A stretch of 64,000 bases of DNA from CAYSWV01 sp964434865 (GTDB taxonomy: Bacteria; Cyanobacteriota; Cyanobacteriia; Thermostichales; Thermostichaceae), in assembly GCA_964434865.1 (NCBI GenBank), contig CAYSWV010000022.1, forward strand, positions 1 to 64,000, given 5' to 3'. Positions 36,401-44,374 of this stretch are shown piece by piece. Made by a program: the position numbers and the translations under genes. The notes under the pieces are model-generated. The model was not told the DNA's origin. It saw nothing but the letters and a program-made list of their open reading frames with translations, and ran no database searches. Numbering within the stretch: position 1 is the first letter of the stretch; each line of letters opens with the position of its first letter.

Positions 36401-37764
36401 CTATGGCGGCCAAGATTCAAGACCACTGCTTTGCTGAGCATCAGGCTGAAAACTATCGCAAGGGGCGTACCTGGATCGTCAACGATGTTAAGCAACTGGG
36501 GGATATCGAAGACTGTTTGGTGCAAGTTCTATCTCAACTCCAGATCAAAGCTAGCTTACTGAACCCGTTAATGAAGGGTGACCTTTTGTGGGGCTTATTT
36601 GCCATTCACAAGTGTGATGGACCTCGTGAGTGGCAGGATTCTGAGATCGAATTTGCTCGACGGATTGCGGGTCAGCTCAGTATTGCTTTACAGCAGGCTG
36701 ACTATCTTGAGCAATTGCAACAACAATCACAAGATCTGCGCGATGCTGCCGAGCGGGAACGAGCCGCTAAAGAACAGATTCAGCAGCAGGTGGCCGGATT
36801 GTTGCGGGCAGTCGCTCCAGCCTTAAAAGGGGATTTAACCGTACGGGCTCCCATCACTGAAAATGAAGTGGGTACAGTAGCAGATGCATACAACAACACC
36901 ATCCAAAGTTTGCGTAAGTTAGTTCAGCAAGTGCAATCGGTAACCAGTCAGGTGGTTGAAACCTCTCAGAAAAGTGAATCATCAGTATCACAGCTCTCTA
37001 CCCAAGCTCAAAATCAGTTCCAACAGATCAACCAAGCTCTAGAGCAAATCCAGACTATGGTCCACTCGGCTCACTCTGTGGCGATGAGTGCTACCCAAGT
37101 TGAGAATGCTGTCCAGCAAGCCAACCAAAAAGTGCAGTCGGGTGAAGAAGCTATGAATCGGACCGTCGGGGCGATCGAAGGAATCCGAGATACCGTGTCA
37201 GCCACTGCTAAAAAGATCAAGCGCTTGAGTGAATCCTCCCAAAAGATTTCCAAAGTGGTTAACTTGATCTCAACCTTTGCGACTCAAACGAACCTACTGG
37301 CTTTGAATGCAGCGATTGAAGCTACGCGCGCAGGTGAGTATGGCAAGGGATTTGCTGTAGTTGCTGATGAAGTTCGATCGCTGGCCCATCAATCGGCAGC
37401 AGCCACCAATGAAATCGAACAACTGGTTCAAGAGATCCAAGCGGAGACCAACCAGGTTACTACTGCGATGGAAACCGGTATTCAACAAGTGCTACAGGGA
37501 ACTGAGCTAGTCACCGAAACCCGTGAAGAGCTGAATGCTATTACCGCCGCGACAGCTGATATTCAACAGTTGGTCAAAGGCATTACTCTAACAATTCAAA
37601 CTCAAACTCAGCAATCGGAGCTAGTGACCCAAGTGATGCAAGATATTGCCTTGATCGCAAATCGGACCTCAGACGACTCCCAAACGCTGACCTCATCCTT
37701 CCAAGATCTGCTAGGCAAAGCCGCTGAACTTCAGGGTAGTGTGGGACGATTCCGGGTGAATTAA
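33493..37764 (+). CDS. phototaxis receptor: tandem cyanobacteriochrome GAFs plus MCP signalling domain
   Basis: A 1423-residue PixJ/PtxD-like receptor. The N-terminus (1-150) is Ser/Pro/Gln-rich with a QNG repeat (about 116-129) and no membrane helix, so it is probably soluble. GAF1 (about 180-350) lacks a chromophore Cys. GAF2, GAF3 and GAF4 have both the DXCF Cys and the canonical Cys-His: Cys436/Cys463, Cys617/Cys644, Cys798/Cys825. This is the DXCF cyanobacteriochrome signature for covalent bilins. GAF5 keeps DHCF (Cys979), but its canonical pair is Cys1008-Leu. A HAMP-like region (about 1100-1150) precedes the MCP domain, whose hairpin tip reads GEYGKGFAVVADEVRSL. ATG 33493 follows GAGGA; the frame is open from 33442. 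Confidence 0.92.
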   Translation: MSQSFLDSLLGKILFRSVGSPSSDPDTASTETLSSSPDDPPPLAQSSDQLSSQEQLPSMSFPPNPQTSDSHQPSLESPSTSDSESPQSIQSEVPLMQTPSETSTPSHLTHGVKSQNGQNGQNGQNGQNSVSLRDVNNSLASLKIALQKTHSPKAAKLREGLKKIERYIQQAAAQSTIDTLPLTTVSEQSMREIILALAQQMQEATTLEVLATLVVNECRRLLDVDRVLLYQFQGDTQGDLLAESVAYGYTPAQSEDLPIVTFGARDRQAYADQFILQLDTADIESLTPYQIQLWDRFQIQACLSIVITVSGDPWGLLVVNQCGQERNWSQVDLNWLYEISRELTVRLQSLDYTHQIQEQSRINLILNRITDQLWRSFELDRVFRQAVREVRQYLRADRVAIYQFDPDSNHSVGQVIVEDLQPGFVSALEVKVEDHCFGSHTEGYRQGRYWAATDVYALGLADCHLDTYRQFQVRANLVIPLLKENELWGLFCIHQCSGPRQWREIEIQLGQRVAAQLMAALQQGTYLEQVRSQAKQLQLIADQEYLVNKIVQRISESRDLRQYFQTTVREVRQFLKADRVAVYQFDADSGYSIGRVVVEDLQPGFVSALEITVEDRCFGSHTESYRQGRYWAANDVYALGLQKCHLQTYEQFQVRANLVVPLLKDNDLWGLFCIHQCSGPRQWQESEIQFAQRIASQFTIAMQQIAYQEALLEKSNELEQTAERERLVTQIVQRMRQTGDMREFFQTTVQEVRLHLRTDRVAIYQFDPGSDYGMGQIIVESLKPGVSSALNIKVEDKCFGDHVNNYRQGGYWAAHDVYDLGLADCHLDTYRKFQVRANLVVPLFRDNDLWGLFCIHECQGPRHWQAGEIQFAQRISSQFTVAMQQLAYLEQVQEKSNELARVAEQERLITKIAQRLRQAEDIEGVLKTTVREIRLLLGVDRVGLFRFSPESNYASGEFVVEDVSDPKYSAMAAKIQDHCFAEHQAENYRKGRTWIVNDVKQLGDIEDCLVQVLSQLQIKASLLNPLMKGDLLWGLFAIHKCDGPREWQDSEIEFARRIAGQLSIALQQADYLEQLQQQSQDLRDAAERERAAKEQIQQQVAGLLRAVAPALKGDLTVRAPITENEVGTVADAYNNTIQSLRKLVQQVQSVTSQVVETSQKSESSVSQLSTQAQNQFQQINQALEQIQTMVHSAHSVAMSATQVENAVQQANQKVQSGEEAMNRTVGAIEGIRDTVSATAKKIKRLSESSQKISKVVNLISTFATQTNLLALNAAIEATRAGEYGKGFAVVADEVRSLAHQSAAATNEIEQLVQEIQAETNQVTTAMETGIQQVLQGTELVTETREELNAITAATADIQQLVKGITLTIQTQTQQSELVTQVMQDIALIANRTSDDSQTLTSSFQDLLGKAAELQGSVGRFRVN

Positions 37765-37815
37765 GGAGGTTAGTGCTTAAGTGTGATCAGAACCTAACTT
37801 TATGTGAGGTGACCT

Positions 37816-40800
37816 ATGACGGCTGATGTGGATTTCTTTGAACAAGGGTATGAATACTTTAAGCTAGAAGCCCCTGATCTGCTCCAACAGATTGAACAGG
37901 AGTTGCTCACCCTAGCCACCGATCCAAATGTACAAAAAGTGCATGGTTTGATGCGATCGGCTCATACCCTTAAGGGGGCGGCGGCTAGTGTCGGGGAAAC
38001 CACCATTCAGACCGTCGCTCACTCCCTAGAAGATATTTTTAAGTTGCTCTATCAACCGGATGTTACGTTGAATCCTAATCTTGAGCAGCTCATCTATGAA
38101 GGCGTTGACTGCCTGAGAATAGCCATTTCGGGGTCTTTGTTTGATCAGGCGATCAATGAACAAGAACTGCTCAACCGAATGCAAGGTATCTACGATGAGC
38201 TAACAACGCAAATAGGTACAGAGGCTGATACAGGCTATATTCCATCCTCAGCCGAATTGGGTTTTGACATTGTGCTCTCGATTTTTGAGACGGGGGTGGC
38301 GCAGCGACTCGATGATCTCCAGGAGAAGCTAAAGCAGGCTGAACAGTCTGAAGCAGCTCTACCCGACCTCATGGAGACCTTAGCCACTCAGGGAGAAGTC
38401 TTTATTGGATTGGCAGAGTCTTTAAACCTACCTGGCTTTCAAGCTATTGCTGAGGCGATGACAACAGCCTTTACCCATCATCCCGATCAAAGTTTGACCA
38501 TTGCCAAATGGGTGCTGGCTGATCTGAGGGCGGCTCAAGCGCAGGTTTTAGCCGGTGATCGGGTGCAGGGTGGACAGGTCTCCCCCATGTTACAAGCTCT
38601 AGCTGATCCTGGTCAGAGTTCAGATCCCTATGAATTAGACCCTTGGGATCAAGTAGCCCCCCGATCGCCTGAAGCGGTCCCTAGCCTTGAAGCTGATCCC
38701 TGGGGACAGGTGGAGCTGGAGGCCGTTGATCTTTGGAATCCAATGGGAGACCCCTCGATTGAGAATCCAGAGGTGGATCCTTGGGCTGCTATTCCTCTGG
38801 ATCAGGAGCTTGAAAGCAACAATGAGGCTAGGTTAGCGTCCTTACCTCCAGCAGCTACGACCATCCCACTTGAGTTAGGCCCCTTACTGCGGCAGTGGTC
38901 TCATACCATTCAAACGCCGAATTGGACTGATTTGAAATCAACGGTGCTCAATTGGTGTGAAGGATTAATGCCTATTGCTACCCAGTTATCCCTGAAGCAA
39001 TTAGAGCAAATCGTTCAGTCTACTGTTACAGCTGTTTTAAATTATCCCGATGAGATGGCTACTATTGTAGAGCTCGTTTTGGCCGATCTCTATACTAGCC
39101 AGCCTGTGGACTTGGAAGCCATGGGGGATCCGTCTGAGCTATTTATTGAGCAATGGCTTCAAGATCAAGCAACTCACTCTGAGGCTACAGAGGTTTGGGG
39201 AGTACCCTCTGATGTGGTCCCACCCGATGCCTTTGAATTAGCGGTTGAAGCCTCTTACCCAACTACTATTGATATTACTGAAACCAGTCAGACTCATGCT
39301 ATTGAGGACGCTGATCCCAAGCCGATCGAATGGCAGCCCGGCTATACTGTCTCCCATGATTTAGCTAATCTATCCCCTACCGATCTGGAAGCCCTCAGTG
39401 TCTACTTGCCAACAGCAGCCCCCCAGATCCCTCAGGCCGCTTCGAATCCGGTCCCTCAGGCCCCCTCCTCAGACCTCATTCGAGTTGAAGTGGAGAAGAT
39501 GGATCAGCTCCACCATCACTTGGGTGAACTCCTAACTCAACAAAACTATCAAACGACACAACATCAATCCCTTAGCCAAACTTCTCAGGATCTAGCTAAG
39601 CGGTTACAACGATTTCGACATCGGCTCTATGAACTTCTAGATTGGGCGGAACAACACCCCGATGCTCTGCCCCAACTGGATGCCTTCATGCCACTTGCCG
39701 ATCCACAGGATGCTCTCCAGTGGGAGACATTTGACAGTATTGAGTTAGATCGCTACTCAGAATGGACCTTACTCGTTCAATCTCTTCTAGATGACAGCAT
39801 CACTCTCAACGAGTTGGCCGAGACCTTAACCGTTCAGTCTCAGCAGGCCGTGATCACAACAGATAAACAGCAGCGGATCTTGGCCCAAACCCGAGATAGT
39901 TTAATGGCGGCTCGCCTAGTTCCTCTATCTGAGCTTTACAGCCGGTTTCCGCGGATGATTCAGCAATTAGAAGCTATCCGTAAAAAGCGAGTCAATCTTA
40001 AATTTGAAGGATCTGAGGTCTGCGTTGACAAATCAATTGTAGAAAAGCTATACAATCCTCTACTGCATCTGCTTAGAAATGCTTTCGATCATGGTATTGA
40101 ATCGCCAGCCGATCGCCGCCAAGCTCAGAAACCTGAACAAGGAACTATCCTAGTTCGATCACGGCAGCACGGTAATCGATTGGGTTTAGAAGTCCAGGAT
40201 GACGGGGCTGGTATTCATTACGAAAAGATTCGGCAACGAGCGATTGAACGGGGCTTATCAACACCTGAGCAAGCCCATCAGTTATCCACCCATGAGTTAT
40301 TAGATCTCCTGTTTGAACCTGGCTTTTCAACTAAATCGGAGGCCGATGATCTCTCGGGTCGGGGTGTAGGGTTAGATAGTGTACGCTCACAATTGCAACA
40401 ATTACAAGGCACTATTCGGATCAGTAGCGTTGTGGGACGAGGGACAACATTCAATTTAGAAATTCCGTTAAACCTGACCATTATGAAGTTATTACTCTGT
40501 CAGGTTCAAGATCGGTCTTATGCCTTGCTCACTGATACTATTGTCCAGCTTCTATTACCCCGACCTGAACAAGTACTAATGCAGCAGCAGGGACATCGAC
40601 TCTTGAGATGGGTTCAAGATCAACAGGATCGACTAGTCCCTATCTATGATTTAAACGATCTATTGACTTACACCTATCCGGGCCAAACTCGATCAGCAAG
40701 CCCATCTGGAGAAGACAAACCGTTGATCTTGTTTCAACAGGATCAAGAGTTAATTGCAGTTGAAGTGGATCAGTTGATGGGCGAACGAGAACTTGTGATC

Positions 40801-41403
40801 AAAACCATGACCTCCCTCTTTCCAGTACCCAGTTATGTGAGCGGGTGTAGCCCCTTAGGTAACGGCCAATTGGCACTGGTGATTGATGGGTACGATCTCC
40901 TGGCCCAAACAAACTACAAAACCACTTCTCAACCGTTAGGGGCAACCCATGAGATTAAGCCAGATCTGAATTTCACGCTGTCTATGCTGAAATCTCCAGG
41001 ATCAAAAGGAGATCAAAAAATCTTAGTGGTCGAAGACTCCTTAACAGTTCGCCAAACCCTGACTCAATCTTTACAGCGAATGGGATACCAGGTGGTAGCA
41101 GCCGCCCATGGAAAAGAAGCTTTAGATACCTTGGCCCGGCAACAGTCAGATTTAAACCAGGTCCAATTAATCTTCTGTGATATTGAAATGCCGCATATGA
41201 ATGGTTATCAATTTCTAAGTCATATGCAGCAAGATACCAGCTTGTCTACTATTCCTGTTGTTATGTTGACATCCCGCAGCAGTGAAAAACATCAAAATCT
41301 TGCTTTTGAACTGGGAGCCTCGGCTTATTTAACTAAGCCCTATCTAGACCAAGACTTAAAGTCAACGATTGAGGATGTCTTATCACCAGCTCCAGTATCC
41401 TAA
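37816..41403 (+). CDS. hybrid CheA histidine kinase (PixL/PtxE-type)
   Basis: A 1195-residue kinase. The N-terminal HPt domain carries the phospho-accepting His50 in SAHTLKGAAAS. A long low-complexity acidic linker (about 150-560) holds three DPW motifs (275, 294, 321). Dimerisation and ATP-binding domains follow, with N box LLRNAFDHG (Asn755), G1 DDGAGI (from Asp795) and G2 GRGVGLD (about 851). A CheW-like domain comes next (about 885-1040). The C-terminal receiver has Asp1122 in FCDIEMPHMNG, with Lys in YLTKPYL. All phosphotransfer residues are present. It lies 51 bp after the MCP gene and 20 bp before a second CheW. Confidence 0.93.
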   Translation: MTADVDFFEQGYEYFKLEAPDLLQQIEQELLTLATDPNVQKVHGLMRSAHTLKGAAASVGETTIQTVAHSLEDIFKLLYQPDVTLNPNLEQLIYEGVDCLRIAISGSLFDQAINEQELLNRMQGIYDELTTQIGTEADTGYIPSSAELGFDIVLSIFETGVAQRLDDLQEKLKQAEQSEAALPDLMETLATQGEVFIGLAESLNLPGFQAIAEAMTTAFTHHPDQSLTIAKWVLADLRAAQAQVLAGDRVQGGQVSPMLQALADPGQSSDPYELDPWDQVAPRSPEAVPSLEADPWGQVELEAVDLWNPMGDPSIENPEVDPWAAIPLDQELESNNEARLASLPPAATTIPLELGPLLRQWSHTIQTPNWTDLKSTVLNWCEGLMPIATQLSLKQLEQIVQSTVTAVLNYPDEMATIVELVLADLYTSQPVDLEAMGDPSELFIEQWLQDQATHSEATEVWGVPSDVVPPDAFELAVEASYPTTIDITETSQTHAIEDADPKPIEWQPGYTVSHDLANLSPTDLEALSVYLPTAAPQIPQAASNPVPQAPSSDLIRVEVEKMDQLHHHLGELLTQQNYQTTQHQSLSQTSQDLAKRLQRFRHRLYELLDWAEQHPDALPQLDAFMPLADPQDALQWETFDSIELDRYSEWTLLVQSLLDDSITLNELAETLTVQSQQAVITTDKQQRILAQTRDSLMAARLVPLSELYSRFPRMIQQLEAIRKKRVNLKFEGSEVCVDKSIVEKLYNPLLHLLRNAFDHGIESPADRRQAQKPEQGTILVRSRQHGNRLGLEVQDDGAGIHYEKIRQRAIERGLSTPEQAHQLSTHELLDLLFEPGFSTKSEADDLSGRGVGLDSVRSQLQQLQGTIRISSVVGRGTTFNLEIPLNLTIMKLLLCQVQDRSYALLTDTIVQLLLPRPEQVLMQQQGHRLLRWVQDQQDRLVPIYDLNDLLTYTYPGQTRSASPSGEDKPLILFQQDQELIAVEVDQLMGERELVIKTMTSLFPVPSYVSGCSPLGNGQLALVIDGYDLLAQTNYKTTSQPLGATHEIKPDLNFTLSMLKSPGSKGDQKILVVEDSLTVRQTLTQSLQRMGYQVVAAAHGKEALDTLARQQSDLNQVQLIFCDIEMPHMNGYQFLSHMQQDTSLSTIPVVMLTSRSSEKHQNLAFELGASAYLTKPYLDQDLKSTIEDVLSPAPVS

Positions 41404-41422
41404 TCTCAAGATCGTGAGGCTA

Positions 41423-41935
41423 ATGACTATGACAACATCAATTACGCTAGCTCCAGAAACTTCACTCCCTGTGATTGTGTTTGAGATTGGATCCCGGACC
41501 ATAGCCCTACCTCAAAATTGCATTAAACGAATTATTCAGACACCAGTTGCCATTGAAGTTCACTCTGGTGGTATGGGGCTATGCTACTGGGAGCAGCGAT
41601 CAGTGACTGTGATTGACTTACAACATCAATTGGGTTATCACCAGGTTCCTGATCTCACAACGCCCCGATTTATGATTGTGATCCAACTTGATGATCTTTA
41701 CGGTTTGCTGATCAACACGTTGCCCCAGCTTATGGAACTACCGTTAAGTTCAATTCAGATGTTACCGTATGCCTATCAGAAAACGGATCCGTTACAACTC
41801 TTCAAATATAGTGCAGTGATTCAAAGCGATACAGGCCCTCAAACGATCTATCTGATGGACTTAAGACTGTTTCCACCCCAAGTGTTTAGCCCAGAATCGC
41901 AACCCATGTTGATCAGCCGTTCGGCTCACCCTTAA
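41423..41935 (+). CDS. second CheW-like protein
   Basis: A 170-residue CheW-domain protein closing the phototaxis operon. The core is LPVIVFEIGSRTIALPQNCI, then YWEQRSVTVIDLQHQLGY and the C-terminal YLMDLRLFPPQ. ATG 41423 (or 41429) follows GTGAGG; the frame is open further upstream into cheA, but that part is not CheW-like. It starts 20 bp after the cheA stop. A second coupling protein may link other receptors to the same kinase. Confidence 0.82.
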   Translation: MTMTTSITLAPETSLPVIVFEIGSRTIALPQNCIKRIIQTPVAIEVHSGGMGLCYWEQRSVTVIDLQHQLGYHQVPDLTTPRFMIVIQLDDLYGLLINTLPQLMELPLSSIQMLPYAYQKTDPLQLFKYSAVIQSDTGPQTIYLMDLRLFPPQVFSPESQPMLISRSAHP

Positions 41936-42308
41936 ACATGTACGAGACTAGTTACTGATCTTACCTTTGGCAATCACTTACTTGATTTTGCTAGACACAC
42001 GAGCCTGGAACAGTCAGGCCAGAGGAAACGGAAAGCTAATCAATATGCCTAGGATCCCACGTTAGAAGACTTAGGACTCATGCCAATGAGAAAGTGTCAA
42101 GTAANNNNNNNNNNNNNNNNNNNNNNNNNNNNNNNNNNNNNNNNNNNNNNNNNNNNNNNNNNNNNNNNNNNNNNNNNNNNNNNNNNNNNNNNNNNNNNNN
42201 NNNNCGCCATGCTGAAAAACTCTCTCACTATAGCTGACTATAGTCGATCAACTGTTGGATGTATGGTGTTGCACAATCGTGTAATGAACCAGATTCCTGT
42301 AATACTCA
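41936..42308. other. intergenic region with 100-N assembly gap
   Basis: Positions 42105-42204 are 100 Ns, the conventional scaffold gap of unknown true length. The flanks (41936-42104 and 42205-42308) show no gene. Continuity between the phototaxis operon and the genes to the right is therefore an assembly inference. Confidence 0.9.
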
Positions 42309-42596
42309 TCACTCAATAAATTGTAGGAGCTTGACTTTGGCCGTAGGTTGATCGCTAAACCGGGTCGCCATGGCTTCCAAGCGCTCTAACTGACCCAGAG
42401 CCAAACTACAGGGATAGCCAAATTTAGCTTTGACTCGATCACTACCTTCCGTTAGTGCAGTCCGAGATCGTTGCATAAAGTCCGTAACTGAATACTCAGC
42501 GCTGGCCTCTAGATAGCTCTTGATCACTAGCGAGGGCGAGTAACAGGTTTCTTGTTGACCATCGGGCCACTCAATTTGGAAACGTACTTCAGGCAT
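42309..42596 (-). CDS. MSMEG_0570-family protein (Nit1C-associated)
   Basis: A 95-residue protein matching the MSMEG_0570 family, annotated as nitrogen-starvation response proteins. The signature is MPEVRFQIEWPDGQQETCYS, then SPSLVIKSYL and FGYPCSLALGQLERLEAMA. In many bacteria this gene belongs to the Nit1C cluster with a nitrilase, a radical SAM protein, an acetyltransferase and a glycosyltransferase; the cluster has been linked to growth on cyanide. Here it follows the matching glycosyltransferase (52 bp or less between them). The other members are not seen and could lie beyond the gap. Confidence 0.85.
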   Translation of the reverse strand: MPEVRFQIEWPDGQQETCYSPSLVIKSYLEASAEYSVTDFMQRSRTALTEGSDRVKAKFGYPCSLALGQLERLEAMATRFSDQPTAKVKLLQFIE

Positions 42597-42648
42597 AATT
42601 CTGAGGGGTTGAAACTAGTTCGAACCGATTTTAGCAGGGTTGTTGAGG

Positions 42649-43878
42649 CTAGAGCCTAGACCGTGCTGTCAGTAAGTGTTGATAAAGATTGAGATGGATC
42701 TCAGCTGAGGCAGCCCAAGTATAACGAGTACAAACGACTTGACTGGCCTGGATCAGCGGTTGTGCAACGGCAGGATCGAGGCTTTGGATCATGGCAGCAG
42801 CAATAGTATCGGGGTGGTGAGGATCGACTAGTAATGCCTGGTGTGGCGACAAAAATTCTGTAAAGGGGGGTTGATTCGAGGTGATCACAGTTAGACCTGA
42901 GGCAATGGCCTCCATCACCACTAAGCCCCAACCTTCGACTACAGATGGAAAAACAAACGCATCAGCGCAACGATATAACACGGGCATATCAGCATCAGCG
43001 ATCACTCCTGTCAAAACCAAAGCTTGTCCTATTTCAACGTTTAAACGTTTAGCTTCAGTTAAAAACTGATCTCGGTAGGCATCGTAATTAAACATCGTGA
43101 TCCCACCGGCAACCACGAGCTGAGCCGAAGGGTAATAGTGTAACACTTGTGCAAATGCCTGCAACAAACGAATTGAATTTTTCCGAGGTTCAATCCCTCC
43201 TACTGTTAAAAACAGAGGGGATCCAGATAACCCCAGCGCTTGTTTCAGAGCAGTTTCGGTGCCACTAGGCTGAGCAGAAAAACGAGCTGTATCAACACCA
43301 TTGAAAACCTGTGGGGCCACAACACCATACTGCTCGCAGATCTGAGTCTGCCAATAGTGACTCACACACAAAGCTAAATCGGGCTGAACAATACCACGAC
43401 GTTGACAGTCTTCCAGATAAGCACTGGGATAATCATCAACATGGTGAACCGTCCGAATGACAGCTGACACCAACTGGCGCTCACGTAAAGCTACTAAAGC
43501 ATTAGCACTGATACAGTCTTGGGCATGATAGATATCAAAGTCAGGGGGATACTGAGTGAAGTAGGTGACATAATCCTGGATCCGTTGTTCAACCACTTGA
43601 TCAATGGCTTGAGGATCAGCTACCTCTGTAGCGGGAACAAACACATAGTCACACGATAAAGGCCGACAAAACCCTTGCCGATCTTTGTCTAAGGCAAATA
43701 CACACACTTGATGCCCCAGGGCCTGTAAGGCTTCAGCCAGCTCCAGAGTATGAATCACCCCCCCTCTGGGTTTTGTTGAATAGGTCAGCAGGGCTATCTT
43801 CAAGGGTGGCTTAGCTACGGGGCTAGTTTGCAGGTGGCTGGGCTGTTTGGATAGTCCTACCCTATTACTTCTGGTCAT
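42649..43878 (-). CDS. GT4 glycosyltransferase, MSMEG_0565 family (Nit1C-associated)
   Basis: A 409-residue GT-B glycosyltransferase. The N-terminal signature is PLKIALLTYSTKPRGGVIHT, the middle one is GGIEPRKNSIRLLQAFAQVL, and the sugar-nucleotide motif is FVFPSVVEGWGLVVMEAIA. This matches the MSMEG_0565 group of the Nit1C set. The frame is open to 43974, but I prefer ATG 43878: the upstream segment overlaps the CynA/NrtA relic (43910-44053) and is not glycosyltransferase-like. It reads into the MSMEG_0570 gene. The acceptor substrate is unknown. Confidence 0.85.
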   Translation of the reverse strand: MTRSNRVGLSKQPSHLQTSPVAKPPLKIALLTYSTKPRGGVIHTLELAEALQALGHQVCVFALDKDRQGFCRPLSCDYVFVPATEVADPQAIDQVVEQRIQDYVTYFTQYPPDFDIYHAQDCISANALVALRERQLVSAVIRTVHHVDDYPSAYLEDCQRRGIVQPDLALCVSHYWQTQICEQYGVVAPQVFNGVDTARFSAQPSGTETALKQALGLSGSPLFLTVGGIEPRKNSIRLLQAFAQVLHYYPSAQLVVAGGITMFNYDAYRDQFLTEAKRLNVEIGQALVLTGVIADADMPVLYRCADAFVFPSVVEGWGLVVMEAIASGLTVITSNQPPFTEFLSPHQALLVDPHHPDTIAAAMIQSLDPAVAQPLIQASQVVCTRYTWAASAEIHLNLYQHLLTARSRL

Positions 43879-43909
43879 GTCACTTCTGCTGTTGGGTTGG
43901 AGGTTGAAT

Positions 43910-44053
43910 CTATGAGATCTGCTGTTGTTGATTGATGTAGTCTTGTGGATTACTTTCAATGCGGGTGATCTCATCTGCGGCTTCAGCTCCTAATTCTAGG
44001 GCTAGTTCTTGCGCTAAGCCTGTTAAAAAGATCTCATCACCCTTATCTTCAAA
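43910..44053 (-). pseudogene. C-terminal relic of a CynA/NrtA-like substrate-binding protein
   Basis: The minus strand encodes 47 residues then TAG, with no start codon and a TAA immediately upstream. The sequence (DEIFLTGLAQELALELG, then NPQDYINQQ) aligns with the end of the intact CynA at 48.7 kb (QDIFLTDLARELAQELG, then NPSAYIQDQ). The rest of the gene is missing. It is best read as the remains of a second, related transporter gene, partly replaced or deleted. Confidence 0.75.
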
Positions 44054-44063
44054 TTAGCCGCAT

Positions 44064-44315
44064 TTACTCCTGGATCAAATCTTGAATCAATCGCTCGCGG
44101 TTAGAGTTACACCAACTGGCCATTTTTATCAACAAGGCGGTGCCCAGTTCTGCTTGTGAAATTGTATCAGTGAGAGTTTCCCAAGTGGATGATGTTGAGA
44201 CTTGAAACATGGCTGTCCTGCCGCTAGATCGATAGTTAAACTCTCTTCCAATTAGAGCGTTCATTCTAAATAAGAGTTGTGTTGCTTGATACGTTCGGTG
44301 ATCAAGTGCAGGCAT
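44064..44315 (-). CDS. small hypothetical protein
   Basis: An 83-residue frame ending just upstream of the CynA-like relic. It is helix-rich (YQATQLLFRMNALIGREF at the start, AELGTALLIKMASWCNSNRE near the end). No family is recognised, and it does not align with CynA/NrtA. It lies 59 bp downstream of the WD40 gene on the same strand. It could be a small gene or a chance frame in a decayed region. Confidence 0.4.
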   Translation of the reverse strand: MPALDHRTYQATQLLFRMNALIGREFNYRSSGRTAMFQVSTSSTWETLTDTISQAELGTALLIKMASWCNSNRERLIQDLIQE

Positions 44316-44374
44316 CGATTACGGGTATCCAATAATACCAGCCCCGGAACTGCCTGTATAGGCATCAAGTTATA

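Noticed and set aside
42080..42319. Frame running through the N gap
   Set aside because: It exists only because Ns are read as unknown residues; the flanking bases have no coding character.
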